A DNA stretch of 64,000 bases from Burkholderia sp052045245 (GCF_052045245.1 NZ_JBQEON010000008.1:123923-187922); one strand, 5' to 3'. Shown: positions 42,206 to 51,351, numbered from the stretch's first letter. Program-made: numbers and translations. The notes: generated by a model from the letters alone, not told the origin.

Positions 42206-42222
42206 ACGTCCCGATTCGATGC

Positions 42223-42251
42223 AAAAAGCCCGGCTCCTCGCCGGGCTTTTT
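42223..42251 (+). terminator. Rho-independent terminator after tRNA-fMet
   Basis: AAAAAGCCCGGC / GCCGGGCTTTTT, a twelve-base perfect stem with a five-base loop and a T-rich tail (TTTTTGTTTT), 17 bases after the tRNA. Confidence 0.92.
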
Positions 42252-42377
42252 GTTTTGCGCGCCCGATCCAGCGCACCGCACGTTGCGCTTCGCCCGGCAT
42301 GCCGTGCCCATGCGCTCGCGTTCGAGAATGCCCCGCCCGGGTGATACACTCGCATCACCTCGTCCCTTCCACTCGAC

Positions 42378-42923
42378 ATGAAATTCTGCTCCGTCTGCGG
42401 TCACGAAGTCATCGCGCGCATTCCTCCGGGTGACAACCGCGAGCGCTTCGTTTGCGATCACTGCGGCACGATCCATTACCAGAATCCGCGTAACGTGGTT
42501 GGCACGGTGCCGGTCTGGGGCGATCAGGTCCTGCTGTGCCGCCGCGCGATCGAACCGCGCTACGGGTTCTGGACGCTGCCGGCGGGCTTCATGGAAATGG
42601 GCGAGACGACGGCCGAGGCCGCCGCACGCGAAACGCTCGAGGAAGCCGGCGCACGCGTCGAGGTGCAGAACCTGTTCACGCTGCTCAACGTGCCGCATGT
42701 ACACCAGGTCCACCTGTTCTACCTGGCGCGGCTCACCGATCCAGCCTACGAGGCCGGCGAGGAAAGCCTCGAGGTCAAGCTGTTCGACGAAGCCGACATC
42801 CCGTGGGACGAAATCGCGTTCCCGACCGTCAGCCAGACCCTGCGCTTCTTCTTCGCCGATCGCGCCGCCGGCGACTACGGCGTGCATACCGGCGATATCT
42901 TCCGCTCGCTGCGCAACGGCTGA
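42378..42923 (+). CDS. Nudix hydrolase with zinc ribbon
   Basis: 181-residue protein. N-terminal zinc ribbon Cys4-x2-Cys7 ... Cys26-x2-Cys29, then a complete Nudix box from Gly70 to Val94 (GFMEMGETTAEAAARE with Glu76, Arg84-Glu85, then LEEAG). This architecture (ADP-ribose/NADH pyrophosphatase-like, COG1051) hydrolyses nucleoside diphosphate derivatives; the substrate is not determined. Followed by aat eleven bases later, so probably co-transcribed. Confidence 0.9.
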   Translation: MKFCSVCGHEVIARIPPGDNRERFVCDHCGTIHYQNPRNVVGTVPVWGDQVLLCRRAIEPRYGFWTLPAGFMEMGETTAEAAARETLEEAGARVEVQNLFTLLNVPHVHQVHLFYLARLTDPAYEAGEESLEVKLFDEADIPWDEIAFPTVSQTLRFFFADRAAGDYGVHTGDIFRSLRNG

Positions 42924-42934
42924 GCCCGCGCCCC

Positions 42935-43699
42935 ATGGTCCCCTGGCTCGACCCGGACGATCCGTTTCCGCCCGTCGAACGCGCACTCGGCGCCGCGACC
43001 GGCGCGCCGGGGCTGCTCGCCGCAAGCGCCGACCTGCTGCCGTCGCGCCTGATCGACGCCTACCTGCGCGGCATCTTCCCGTGGTACTCGGACGGCCAGC
43101 CGGTACTGTGGTGGAGCCCCGACCCGCGGATGATCCTCGCGCCGGCCGAATTCAAGGTGTCCCCGTCACTGCGCAAGACGCTCAAGCGCGTGCTGCGCGA
43201 TCCCGCATGGGAAGTGCGCGTCGACCACGATTTTCCGGGTGTGATGCGTGCGTGCGCGCAGGCGCCGCGGCGCGGGCAGCGCGGCACGTGGATCACGGCC
43301 GAGATCATCGACGCCTATACGTCGCTCCACCGCACCGGCAACGCGCACAGCATCGAGACGTGGCATGACGGGCGCCGTGTCGGCGGCCTTTACGGCGTCG
43401 CGTTCGGGCGGATGTTCTTCGGCGAGTCGATGTACGCGGATGCCACCGATGCGTCGAAGATCGCGCTGGCGACGCTCGTCGCCCACCTTCGCGAGCAGGG
43501 GCTGGAGATGATAGACTGCCAGCAGAATACGTCGCATCTAGCGTCGCTCGGCGGCCGCGAGATCGCACGCAAGGCCTTTGTCGCTCACGTGCGCCGCGCG
43601 GTAGCCGAACCGCCGATTCCCTGGCAGTTCGACAAGCGCGTGCTCGCCGCGCTGACGGGCCCAGCCGAACCGGCGCGCCCCTCCGGGATCGAGCGCTAG
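42935..43699 (+). CDS. aat: Leucyl/phenylalanyl-tRNA-protein transferase
   Basis: 254-residue enzyme that transfers Leu or Phe from aminoacyl-tRNA to proteins with N-terminal Lys or Arg, marking them for ClpS/ClpAP. Family motifs: AYLRGIFPWY (42-51), WWSPDPRM (59-66), and HSIETWHDGRRVGGLYGVAF near residue 140, plus MIDCQQNTSHLASLGGREI. ATG at 42935 gives the family length. Next gene is bpt, the complementary N-degron transferase. Confidence 0.96.
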   Translation: MVPWLDPDDPFPPVERALGAATGAPGLLAASADLLPSRLIDAYLRGIFPWYSDGQPVLWWSPDPRMILAPAEFKVSPSLRKTLKRVLRDPAWEVRVDHDFPGVMRACAQAPRRGQRGTWITAEIIDAYTSLHRTGNAHSIETWHDGRRVGGLYGVAFGRMFFGESMYADATDASKIALATLVAHLREQGLEMIDCQQNTSHLASLGGREIARKAFVAHVRRAVAEPPIPWQFDKRVLAALTGPAEPARPSGIER

Positions 43700-43732
43700 C
43701 GCGGCACTCCCTCCCTGCATCGAGAGCTGCCC

Positions 43733-44563
43733 ATGACTCACCCGACTGAGCTGCCGCTTTCACCGCTTTCGGCGCTGCAATTCTATGCAACGGCGCCCTA
43801 TCCGTGCAGCTATCTGGACGGCCGCATCGCGCGCTCGCAAGTCGCGACGCCGAGCCACCTGATCAATTCCGACATTTATACCGAGCTCGTGAAGGCCGGC
43901 TTCCGGCGCTCGGGCGTGTTCACCTATCGCCCGTACTGCGACGGTTGCCGCGCGTGCGTGCCGGTGCGCGTGCCGGTCGGCGCGTTCACGCCGTCGCGCA
44001 CGCAGCGCCGGATGTGGAAGCGGCACCGCGCGCTCGTCGCGACGGTCTCGCCGCTGCACTACGACGAGGAGCACTACGCGCTCTACATGCGCTACCAGTC
44101 CGCGCGCCACGCGGGCGGCGGCATGGATCGCGACAGCCGCGACCAGTACGAGCAGTTCCTGCTGCAGAGCCGGATCAATTCGCGCCTCGTCGAATTCCGC
44201 GATCTCGACGCGCCGGGCGGCGAGCCCGGCCAGTTGCGCATGGTCAGCATGATCGACATCCTCGGCGACGGACTCTCGTCGGTCTACACGTTCTTCGAGC
44301 CCGACGACCAGCACACGAGCTACGGCACGTACAACATCCTGTGGCAGATCGAGCAGGCGAAGAGCCTCGGTCTGCCCTACGTGTATCTCGGCTACTGGAT
44401 CCGCGAGAGCCCGAAGATGGCCTACAAGGCGAACTTCCATCCGCTCGAGGGGTTGCTCGACGGGCGCTGGAAGATACTCGACCCGGATCGCGTCGACCTG
44501 CCGCCGGTCGACGCGGCACTGGCGCGCGCGCCGCTGCCGGGCGGCCATTCCGGGTCAGGCTGA
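43733..44563 (+). CDS. bpt: Aspartate/glutamate leucyltransferase (bacterial Ate1-like)
   Basis: 276-residue transferase adding Leu to proteins with N-terminal Asp or Glu. Cys25 in YPCSYL and the Cys69-x2-Cys72-x2-Cys75 cluster (YRPYCDGCRACVPVRV) are the conserved Ate1/Bpt cysteines; GLPYVYLGYWIRESPKMAYK near residue 215 is the C-terminal signature. It follows aat by 33 bases; together they extend the Leu N-degron to acidic and basic N-termini. The last ~20 residues are non-conserved Gly/Ser. Confidence 0.96.
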   Translation: MTHPTELPLSPLSALQFYATAPYPCSYLDGRIARSQVATPSHLINSDIYTELVKAGFRRSGVFTYRPYCDGCRACVPVRVPVGAFTPSRTQRRMWKRHRALVATVSPLHYDEEHYALYMRYQSARHAGGGMDRDSRDQYEQFLLQSRINSRLVEFRDLDAPGGEPGQLRMVSMIDILGDGLSSVYTFFEPDDQHTSYGTYNILWQIEQAKSLGLPYVYLGYWIRESPKMAYKANFHPLEGLLDGRWKILDPDRVDLPPVDAALARAPLPGGHSGSG

Positions 44564-44742
44564 CGTGCCGTCCCGCAGCGCGGTTTCGCCGCTGCAACGG
44601 GCACCGTTTCCGCGCGTGCACGCGCCGCCGCACCGCACGAGAAGCGCCACCGCCAGCGCATGCGAAGCGAAGCGCGCCCGTGCCGCGCAACTCCCGGTAA
44701 AATAGCGGGTTGTCATTCATTCCGGCCGTCCGCCCAATTCCC

Positions 44743-45780
44743 GTGTTCAGTTCCCTTTATCCGCTGGCCCGCGCATCCCTGTTCAAGATGGATGCGGAAG
44801 ACGCTCACCACCTCACGCTGCGCGCGCTCGGCGCGGCCGGCCGCACGGGCCTTGCCTGCGCGCTGTCGGCCCGGGTGCCCGACGCACCGCGCACCGTGAT
44901 GGGGCTCACGTTCCGCAACCCGGTCGGCCTCGCGGCCGGGCTCGACAAGGACGGCGCGGCGATCGACGGCCTCGCGTCGCTCGGCTTCGGCTTCATCGAG
45001 GTCGGCACGGTCACGCCGCGCCCGCAGCCGGGCAACCCGCGCCCGCGGATGTTCCGCCTGCCGCAGGCCGACGCGCTGATCAACCGGATGGGCTTCAACA
45101 ACCACGGCGTCGACCAGTTCGTGAAGAACGTGCAGGCGGCCCGCTATCGCGGCATCCTCGGCCTGAACATCGGCAAGAACGCCGACACGCCGATCGAACG
45201 CGCCGCGGAAGACTATCTCTACTGCCTCGAGCGCGTGTATCCGTTCGCGAGCTACGTGACGATCAACATTTCGTCGCCGAACACGAAGAACCTGCGCCAA
45301 CTGCAGGGGGCGGGTGAACTCGACGCGCTGCTCGCCGCCTTGAAGGACAAGCAGCAGCGCCTCGCCGACCTGCACGGCAAGCTCGTGCCGCTCGCGCTGA
45401 AGATCGCGCCCGATCTCGACGACGAACAGATCAAGGAAATCGGCGACACGCTGCTGCGCCACAAGATCGAAGCGGTGATCGCCACCAACACGACGCTGTC
45501 GCGCGCAGCCGTGCAGGGCCTGCCGCACGCGGACGAAGCCGGCGGCCTGTCGGGCCGCCCGGTGTTCGACGCATCGAACGAAGTGATCCGCAAGCTGCAC
45601 GCCGAAGTCGGCAGCGCGGTGCCGATCATCGGCGTCGGCGGCATTTTCTCGGGCGAGGACGCGCGCGCCAAGCTCGCGGCCGGCGCATCGCTCGTCCAGC
45701 TGTACACGGGCTTCATCTACCGCGGCCCGGCGCTCGTTGCCGAATGCGTCAAGGCCATCGCGCGCGACCGCGCCGTGTAA
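44743..45780 (+). CDS. pyrD: Dihydroorotate dehydrogenase (quinone), class 2
   Basis: 345-residue membrane-associated FMN enzyme of pyrimidine synthesis, oxidising dihydroorotate with ubiquinone. N-terminal membrane-docking helices (FSSLYPLARASLFKMDAEDA), FMN site NPVGLAAGLDKDG (59-71), catalytic serine in TINISSPNTKNLRQLQ (about 173-188) and C-terminal GVGGIFSGEDARAKLAAGAS. GTG start at 44743 gives the conserved N-terminus and the family length. Confidence 0.97.
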   Translation: MFSSLYPLARASLFKMDAEDAHHLTLRALGAAGRTGLACALSARVPDAPRTVMGLTFRNPVGLAAGLDKDGAAIDGLASLGFGFIEVGTVTPRPQPGNPRPRMFRLPQADALINRMGFNNHGVDQFVKNVQAARYRGILGLNIGKNADTPIERAAEDYLYCLERVYPFASYVTINISSPNTKNLRQLQGAGELDALLAALKDKQQRLADLHGKLVPLALKIAPDLDDEQIKEIGDTLLRHKIEAVIATNTTLSRAAVQGLPHADEAGGLSGRPVFDASNEVIRKLHAEVGSAVPIIGVGGIFSGEDARAKLAAGASLVQLYTGFIYRGPALVAECVKAIARDRAV

Positions 45781-45882
45781 TATAGTCATAAACAAACGAT
45801 ATTTAGCGATCGATTGTATTTTTGCTATGATCGGCGCTACAGTCAGAATCATGAGCCCCGTCGGGGCAAGGAAGCTCACAGG

Positions 45883-46677
45883 ATGAAAATTTCGCTGCTG
45901 AAGAAACTGCTCGTTGCCGGCCTGATCGGCACGTCGTTCGCCGCCGCCACCGCGCACGCGGCCGACCTTCTCGACCAGGTGAAGCAGCGCGGCACGCTGC
46001 GCGTCGGCCTCGAAGGCACGTTCCCGCCGTTCAACTCGAAGAACCCGCAAGGCGAGCTCGTCGGCTTCGACGTCGATATCGCGAAAGCCGTGGCTGCGAA
46101 GCTCGGCGTGAAGGCCGAGTTCGTCACGACCGAATGGAGCGGCATCATCGCGGGCCTGCAGGCCGGCAAGTTCGACGTGATCGCCAACCAGGTCGGCATC
46201 ACCGACAAGCGCAAGGAAACGCTCGACTTCTCGCCCGCCTACACGTACTCGTCCGCGCAGCTGATCCAGCGCAAGGACGACACGCGCCAGTTCAAGTCGC
46301 TCGACGACCTGAAGGGCAAGAAGCTCGGCGTCGCGCTCGGCACGAACTACATGGACATGGCGAAGTCGGTGCCCGGCATCGACGTGAAGACGTACCCGGG
46401 CGCGCCCGAGTACCTGCGCGATCTCGCGGCCGGCCGTCTCGACGCGGCGCTGAACGACCGCCTGATGCTCGCGTATCTGACGAAGAACGCCCAGCTGCCG
46501 CTGCGCCCGGGCGCGAACGTCGGCTCGGCGAATCCGTCGGGCATCCCGTTCAAGAAGGGCAACCCGAAGTTCCAGAAGGCGATCGACGACGCGATGGCGC
46601 AGCTCGAAGCCGACGGCACGTTCACGAAGATCTCGGACAAGTGGTTCGGCGTCGACGTGACGAAGCCGATCAAGTAA
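45883..46677 (+). CDS. Amino-acid (cystine-type) ABC binding protein
   Basis: 264-residue periplasmic binding protein, SBP family 3. Signal peptide 1-26 (KKLLVAGLIGTSFAAATAHA), then LRVGLEGTFPPFNSKNPQGE and GFDVDIAKAVAAKLGVKAEF, with ANQVGITDKRKETLDFS, which matches cystine-binding proteins (FliY/TcyA-like). Upstream DNA is A/T-rich with TATGAT at 45826-45831 as a likely -10. A strong hairpin separates it from the permease gene. Confidence 0.9.
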   Translation: MKISLLKKLLVAGLIGTSFAAATAHAADLLDQVKQRGTLRVGLEGTFPPFNSKNPQGELVGFDVDIAKAVAAKLGVKAEFVTTEWSGIIAGLQAGKFDVIANQVGITDKRKETLDFSPAYTYSSAQLIQRKDDTRQFKSLDDLKGKKLGVALGTNYMDMAKSVPGIDVKTYPGAPEYLRDLAAGRLDAALNDRLMLAYLTKNAQLPLRPGANVGSANPSGIPFKKGNPKFQKAIDDAMAQLEADGTFTKISDKWFGVDVTKPIK

Positions 46678-46711
46678 GCACGCCTCTGTTTGCCGCCTGA
46701 CGGCGGCCAGG

Positions 46712-46743
46712 AAAGGGCGGCATCCGCAACGATGCCGCCCTTT
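46712..46743 (+). terminator. Intercistronic hairpin/attenuator between binding protein and permease
   Basis: AAAGGGCGGCAT / ATGCCGCCCTTT form a twelve-base perfect stem with an eight-base loop and a TTTGTTTT tail, 34 bases after the binding-protein stop. It probably terminates most transcripts, giving more binding protein than permease. Confidence 0.8.
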
Positions 46744-46799
46744 GTTTTATTGGTCCGGTTTATGATTGCGCTTTCGCGCACGCATTCGATTCGCATTCC

Positions 46800-47492
46800 A
46801 TGTCGACAACGTCCCTGCTCGTCCAATCGCTGCCGGTGCTCGCCCAGGGCGCCGTCCTGACCGTCAAGTTCGCCGTGCTGTCGATGGTGTTCGGCCTGCT
46901 CGGCGCCGTCATGCTCGCGATGATGGGCATCCGGCAAAGCGAACCGCTCGAAGGCTTCGAACGCATTTGGGTCAACGCGCTCGCGTGGCTCGCGCGCGCC
47001 TACGTGAGCCTGATGCGCGGCACGCCGCTGCTCGTGCAGATCTTCGTGATCTATTACGGATTGCCGAGCCTCGGCATTTCGCTCGATCCGACGCCGGCCG
47101 GCGTCATCGCACTGTCCGCGAACGTCGCGGCCTACATGTCCGAAAGCATGCGTGGCGCGATCAACGGGATCGCGCGCGGCCAATGGCTGGCCGCGTACAG
47201 CCTCGGGCTGTCGTGGGGGCAGACGCTGCGCTACGTGATCGGCCCGCAGGCGCTGCGTATCGCGGTGCCGAGCCTGTCGAACAGCCTGATCAGCCTGATC
47301 AAGGACACGTCGCTCGTCTCGGTGATTACCGTGACCGAGCTGCTGCGCAGCGCGCAGGAAGTGATCGCGGCGACCTATCAGCCGTTGCCGCTGTACCTGG
47401 CCGCCGCGGCCATCTACTGGGTGCTGTGCCAGATCCTCGAATGGGTCCAGCGCTGGTACGAAAAGCGCCTGTCGCTGCCCGCACGCCACTGA
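46800..47492 (+). CDS. Amino-acid ABC transporter permease (His/Glu/cystine type)
   Basis: 230-residue inner-membrane permease with five predicted helices. The conserved TVKFAVLSMVFGLL start, RAYVSLMRGTPLLVQIFVIY and the EAA loop WLAAYSLGLSWGQTLRYVIG are typical of HisM/GlnP/TcyB. It is the partner of the preceding binding protein. No ATP-binding subunit gene follows; the next gene is convergent. The ATPase must be encoded elsewhere or shared. Confidence 0.92.
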   Translation: MSTTSLLVQSLPVLAQGAVLTVKFAVLSMVFGLLGAVMLAMMGIRQSEPLEGFERIWVNALAWLARAYVSLMRGTPLLVQIFVIYYGLPSLGISLDPTPAGVIALSANVAAYMSESMRGAINGIARGQWLAAYSLGLSWGQTLRYVIGPQALRIAVPSLSNSLISLIKDTSLVSVITVTELLRSAQEVIAATYQPLPLYLAAAAIYWVLCQILEWVQRWYEKRLSLPARH

Positions 47493-47571
47493 GCATACGG
47501 CGCCGCGCCGTCAACCGGGCCGCAGATGCGCGCCCGGCGCGCGCCCTCCCTCCTTTCCCGCTATTCGCCCC

Positions 47572-48558
47572 CTACTCGCCCGCATAGCGCACGCCGAGCG
47601 CCGCACGTGCCGCGTCGGTCATCGCGATCATCCGTCGCGAATGATCGTGCGTCATGATCGGGCTCTCGCGTTCACCCGCGCGCAGCAGGTCGCAGAAATG
47701 CGCGGTCTCGTAGTTCAGGCCGCCGCCGTCCACCGGTGCATCGAGTTCGACGGTGCGTCCGTCCGCATAGCGGATCGTCGCCCGCGCCGGGTTCCACCAC
47801 TTCTCGTGGATCGTCACGTGGCCGCCCGCCGCCGCGATCAGCGCGTCGCCGCGCCCCATCACGTCGAGCCCGCAAAAGAGCTGCGCGATGCCGCCGTTCG
47901 CGTGGCGGCTGTTCAGGCTCGCGAACATGTCGACGCCCGTTGCACCGACGCGGCCGAGTGTCTGCACGTCGAGTGCCGCGCCGAGCCAGTCGACGGCGAG
48001 AAACGCTTCGTAGATCCCGATGTCGAGCAGCGCGCCGCCGGCGCGATCGAGTCGATAGACGGAATGATCGGCCGGCACCGACGACGACGCGCAGCCCGCG
48101 CGCACAAGCCGGATCTCGCCGATCGGATCGTCATCCAGATGCGCACGCAACTGGCGGTACAGCGGAAAGAACGGCGGCTTCATCGCTTCCATGAAGAGCC
48201 GTCCGGCCACGCGCGCCGCATCCAGCACGGCGTCGAGTTGCGCCGCGTTCAGCGTCGCGGGTTTTTCGCACAGCACGGCCTTGCCGGCCGCGAGCGCGGC
48301 CTGCGCGTACTGTGCATGACTGTCGTGGAGCGTCGCGATATAGACGGCATCGATGTCGCTCGCGAGCAGTGCGTCGAGGCTGGCGACAGGCGTGCCGCCG
48401 CAACTGTCGCAGAAGGCGGTTGCCGCGTCGGCGCGGCGTGCCCACACACCGGCGAGCACGGCGCCCGGCACGTGAGCGAGGCTTTGCGCGAAACGGCGTG
48501 CGATGCTGCCGGCGCCGACGATGCCGAAGCGCACCGGGCGGTTGTCGAGGTCGTTCAT
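47572..48558 (-). CDS. Gfo/Idh/MocA-family oxidoreductase
   Basis: 328-residue NAD(P)-dependent oxidoreductase. Rossmann start VRFGIVGAGSIARRFAQSLA, catalytic-region CEKP motif in GKAVLCEKPATLNAAQLDAV (about 93-112), and a C-terminal sugar/polyol-binding alpha/beta domain with GGALLDIGIYE. GGAAGA precedes the ATG at 48558. Substrate unknown, probably a sugar derivative. It lies 113 bases downstream of a GntR regulator on the same strand and is likely part of its regulon. Confidence 0.9.
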   Translation of the reverse strand: MNDLDNRPVRFGIVGAGSIARRFAQSLAHVPGAVLAGVWARRADAATAFCDSCGGTPVASLDALLASDIDAVYIATLHDSHAQYAQAALAAGKAVLCEKPATLNAAQLDAVLDAARVAGRLFMEAMKPPFFPLYRQLRAHLDDDPIGEIRLVRAGCASSSVPADHSVYRLDRAGGALLDIGIYEAFLAVDWLGAALDVQTLGRVGATGVDMFASLNSRHANGGIAQLFCGLDVMGRGDALIAAAGGHVTIHEKWWNPARATIRYADGRTVELDAPVDGGGLNYETAHFCDLLRAGERESPIMTHDHSRRMIAMTDAARAALGVRYAGE

Positions 48559-48671
48559 CCGGATCTTCCGTGTCGGTCGCATGACGGTGGCCGACACGCT
48601 GCCGGCCGGCCGTCATGATAAACGGCTTGCCGAACGGCTCGCCGGCTCACGGATAAGCGACGCGTGCAGCG

Positions 48672-49388
48672 TCAGGCGCGCACCGGCACGTCGACGGAGA
48701 AATCGCGCGAGATCTCGTCGGCGCTGAAGTCGATCAGCGCGAGCGACGCCGCTTCGGCTTCGCGCGGATCGCGGCGCTCGATCGCGTCGACGACACGCGC
48801 ATGCGCCTTGACCGCGATGTCGTGCGCGCCATCCTTCTGCGCGACACGCGGATTCACGAGCCGCACCGCGCCGCGCACGATCGCCGCCATCTGCTGGAAG
48901 AACTGGTTGCCGCTCGCCTGGACGATCCGCGTGTGCAGCAGCTCGTCCGCCGTGTCGTAGCCAGGATCACCCGGCTGCAACACCTTGAACGCATCGAACG
49001 CCTCGCGAATGCCCGCGATGTCGACGGCCGTCGCACGGACCGCCGCCTGCGCGGTTGCACGCGGTTCGATCAGCATCCGGAATTCGATGACGTCGCGCAT
49101 GAATTGCGGGTCCGGCTTCGCACGAAACCGCCAACTCACCACGTCTTCGTCGATCATGCGCCAGTCGCGCATCGGTCGAACGCGCGTACCGACTTTCGGA
49201 CGCACGTCGAGCATGTCGCGCGCAAGCAACATCGATAATGCTTCGCGCATCACCGTACGACTCACATCGAACTCTTTCGACAGCACGTCCTGCGGCGGCA
49301 AGATGCCGCCGTACTTGTCCTCGACGATACCCGCGACAAGCCCATCCATCACTTTGGCGACCAGTGACCGGTCTTTGCCCTGCTCCAT
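48672..49388 (-). CDS. GntR-family regulator (FadR/FCD subfamily)
   Basis: 238-residue regulator. Winged HTH in residues 8-75 (PPQDVLSKEFDVSRTVMREA) and a C-terminal FCD helical domain with the metal/ligand residues of the family (EFRMLIEPRATAQAA, ADELLHTRIVQASGN, HARVVDAIERRD). FCD proteins usually sense carboxylic or sugar acids. GGGGAGG precedes the ATG. A dyad at 49457-49471 upstream could be its operator. Probably controls itself and the downstream oxidoreductase gene. Confidence 0.92.
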   Translation of the reverse strand: MEQGKDRSLVAKVMDGLVAGIVEDKYGGILPPQDVLSKEFDVSRTVMREALSMLLARDMLDVRPKVGTRVRPMRDWRMIDEDVVSWRFRAKPDPQFMRDVIEFRMLIEPRATAQAAVRATAVDIAGIREAFDAFKVLQPGDPGYDTADELLHTRIVQASGNQFFQQMAAIVRGAVRLVNPRVAQKDGAHDIAVKAHARVVDAIERRDPREAEAASLALIDFSADEISRDFSVDVPVRA

Positions 49389-49456
49389 GACACCTCCCCG
49401 TGCGTCTATTTGCGAACACCTGCTCCGCAGTTCCGCCGGCCCTGGTTACGACTGTT

Positions 49457-49471
49457 CTTATGATCTATAAG
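49457..49471. promoter_or_regulatory. Candidate GntR operator
   Basis: CTTAT-GATCT-ATAAG is a perfect five-base dyad around a five-base spacer, 69 bases upstream of the GntR start and in A/T-rich DNA. Length and spacing are reasonable for FadR-type dyads, but it does not match a defined consensus. Confidence 0.35.
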
Positions 49472-49555
49472 TTGATGAGTTCGGGGATATTTCGCTATCT
49501 GGTAAACACCTGACAGGGTTATCCCTCTTTAAGAAAGGGTGATTTATAAGACTTC

Positions 49556-49591
49556 AAAAAAAGCCCGGAAAGCGCTCTGCGCTTGCCGGGC
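49556..49591 (-). terminator. Rho-independent terminator of rpiA
   Basis: On the minus strand GCCCGG-C-AAGCGC pairs with GCGCTT-T-CCGGGC around a three-base loop with a single mismatch, and is followed by a run of seven Ts. It lies 81 bases after the rpiA stop. Confidence 0.88.
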
Positions 49592-49671
49592 CGGGATTTC
49601 AACAAGATTTAAACATGCAATCCATTACGGCATCCTGACGCCATTACGGACTGCTTCTCATTCAGTTCTGA

Positions 49672-50364
49672 TTAACCGGGATAAACGATCGTTTCAACAC
49701 CGGTGGCCGTGCCGAGCAGGCACAGATTCGCGCCGCGTTCGGCGAACAGGCCAACCGTCACGACGCCCGGCCATGCGTTCACCTTCGCTTCGAAACCGCG
49801 CGGATCGGCGATCTGCAGCCCCTTCACGTCGATGATTTCGTTGCCGTTGTCTGTGATGTACGGCGCGCCGTCCTTCGTCACGCGCAGCACCGGCACGCCG
49901 CCCAGCGCAGTCACGCGCCGGCCGATCGCCGTGCGGGCCATCGGCACGACCTCGATCGGCAGCGGGAACGCGCCGAGCACCGGCACGCGCTTGCTGGCAT
50001 CCGCGATGCAGACGAACGTCTCGGCCACCGACGCGACGATCTTCTCGCGCGTCAGCGCGCCGCCACCGCCCTTGATCATCGCGCCGCTTGCGTCGATCTC
50101 GTCGGCGCCGTCGACGTACACCTGCAGCGACTCGATCTCGTTCAGGTCGAACACCTTGATGCCGTGCGATTTCAGGCGCTCGGTCGTCGCGATCGAGCTC
50201 GACACCGCGCCGCGATAGCGCGTCTTGACGGCCGCGAGCGCGTCGATGAAGCAGTTGGCGGTCGAGCCGGTACCGACGCCGATCACCGCGCCTTCCGGCA
50301 CGTTCTGGATCACATAATCGGCGGCCGCCTGGCCGACCAGGCGTTTGAGTTCGTCTTGAGTCAT
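49672..50364 (-). CDS. rpiA: Ribose-5-phosphate isomerase A
   Basis: 230-residue isomerase interconverting ribose 5-phosphate and ribulose 5-phosphate in the pentose-phosphate pathway. Phosphate loop GVGTGSTANCF (29-39), DGADE at 85-89, and the KGGGGALTREKIVA loop with catalytic Glu107 are intact. Monocistronic with its own terminator. It links metabolically to the ribose uptake operon at the left end of the window. Confidence 0.97.
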   Translation of the reverse strand: MTQDELKRLVGQAAADYVIQNVPEGAVIGVGTGSTANCFIDALAAVKTRYRGAVSSSIATTERLKSHGIKVFDLNEIESLQVYVDGADEIDASGAMIKGGGGALTREKIVASVAETFVCIADASKRVPVLGAFPLPIEVVPMARTAIGRRVTALGGVPVLRVTKDGAPYITDNGNEIIDVKGLQIADPRGFEAKVNAWPGVVTVGLFAERGANLCLLGTATGVETIVYPG

Positions 50365-50478
50365 GGAAGAGAATGCAGCGGGATTGCGGAAAACCGCCAG
50401 TTTACCGGACTCGGAAGACCGGTCGCGCTTTTTCGGCGCGTGAGCCTGCGCTTGCGGCGGCGCCGGACCCGCCGACGG

Positions 50479-51351
50479 TCACGGCGCGCCGCCCGCGGAC
50501 GCGTCGCCCGCGGGTAGCTTGCCGGGGAAATACTTGTCGAGCAATGCCTGCGCGATCGCGTCGGTGCCGGCGTCCGGATTGCCCGCATAGTCGGACGGCC
50601 GGAAATGCATCTGGAACGCCGCGAACACGCGCCGGGTGCGCGCGTCGAGCACGCCGTCGGTCGGCACGTCGTAGCCGTAGCACGCGAGCTTCAACTGCAG
50701 TTCGCGCACGTCGACAAGCGCATGCGGATCGCGACCGCCGAGTCGCGCGGCAACGGTCGCATCGTCCGGCCATGCGCCGACGCCCGCTTGCGCAAGCGCA
50801 TGCCACGGGAACAACGGTCCCGGATCGATCTTGCGTTGCGGCGCGATATCGCTATGCCCGACCACGCGCGTCGGCGCAATGGCATAGCGCGCGACGATGT
50901 CCTTCGACAGACGGATCAGCGCATCGACCTGTTCGGGCGGATACGGTTGCCACGTGAGGTTTTGCGGATCGAGCGGGCCGCGGTTCACGTTCTCGATGCC
51001 GATCGACGCCGCATTGAGTTCGGTCGTGCCCTGCCATTCGCTGACGCCCGCATGCCATGCGCGCTTCGATTCGGGAACGAGCTGGTAGACGACCGGCCTC
51101 CCGTGTTCGCTGCGCGGTTGCGGCGGCACGACGTAGTGCACGCTGACCGAATCGCCCGTCAGCGTGCGCAGCGACGTCGCTTCGTCGCTTTCGGTGTAAT
51201 GCATCACGAGAAAGCGGATGCGCGAATCGGCGCCGCGCGCAGGCAGGCTCGTATCGGCGTAGTAGGTACCGCGCTCGACGAGCGACGGCGACGTGCAGGC
51301 GGCCAGCAGGCCAAGGACGGCGCACGATGCGCCGAGGCGAAACAGGGTCAT
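50479..51351 (-). CDS. Lipoprotein N-acetylmuramoyl-L-alanine amidase (AmiD-like)
   Basis: 290-residue outer-membrane-type lipoprotein. Signal with lipobox LLAAC, Cys19; then an Amidase_2 zinc domain with His51 (FLVMHYTESD), Glu120 region (SIGIENVNRG) and His166/Asp176 (VVGHSDIAPQRKIDPG). A C-terminal PGBD-like peptidoglycan-binding domain follows (LQLKLACYGYDVPTDGVLDA). Cleaves the muramyl-alanine bond in wall turnover or anhydro-muropeptide recycling. The ATG at 51351 gives the lipoprotein signal. Confidence 0.92.
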   Translation of the reverse strand: MTLFRLGASCAVLGLLAACTSPSLVERGTYYADTSLPARGADSRIRFLVMHYTESDEATSLRTLTGDSVSVHYVVPPQPRSEHGRPVVYQLVPESKRAWHAGVSEWQGTTELNAASIGIENVNRGPLDPQNLTWQPYPPEQVDALIRLSKDIVARYAIAPTRVVGHSDIAPQRKIDPGPLFPWHALAQAGVGAWPDDATVAARLGGRDPHALVDVRELQLKLACYGYDVPTDGVLDARTRRVFAAFQMHFRPSDYAGNPDAGTDAIAQALLDKYFPGKLPAGDASAGGAP

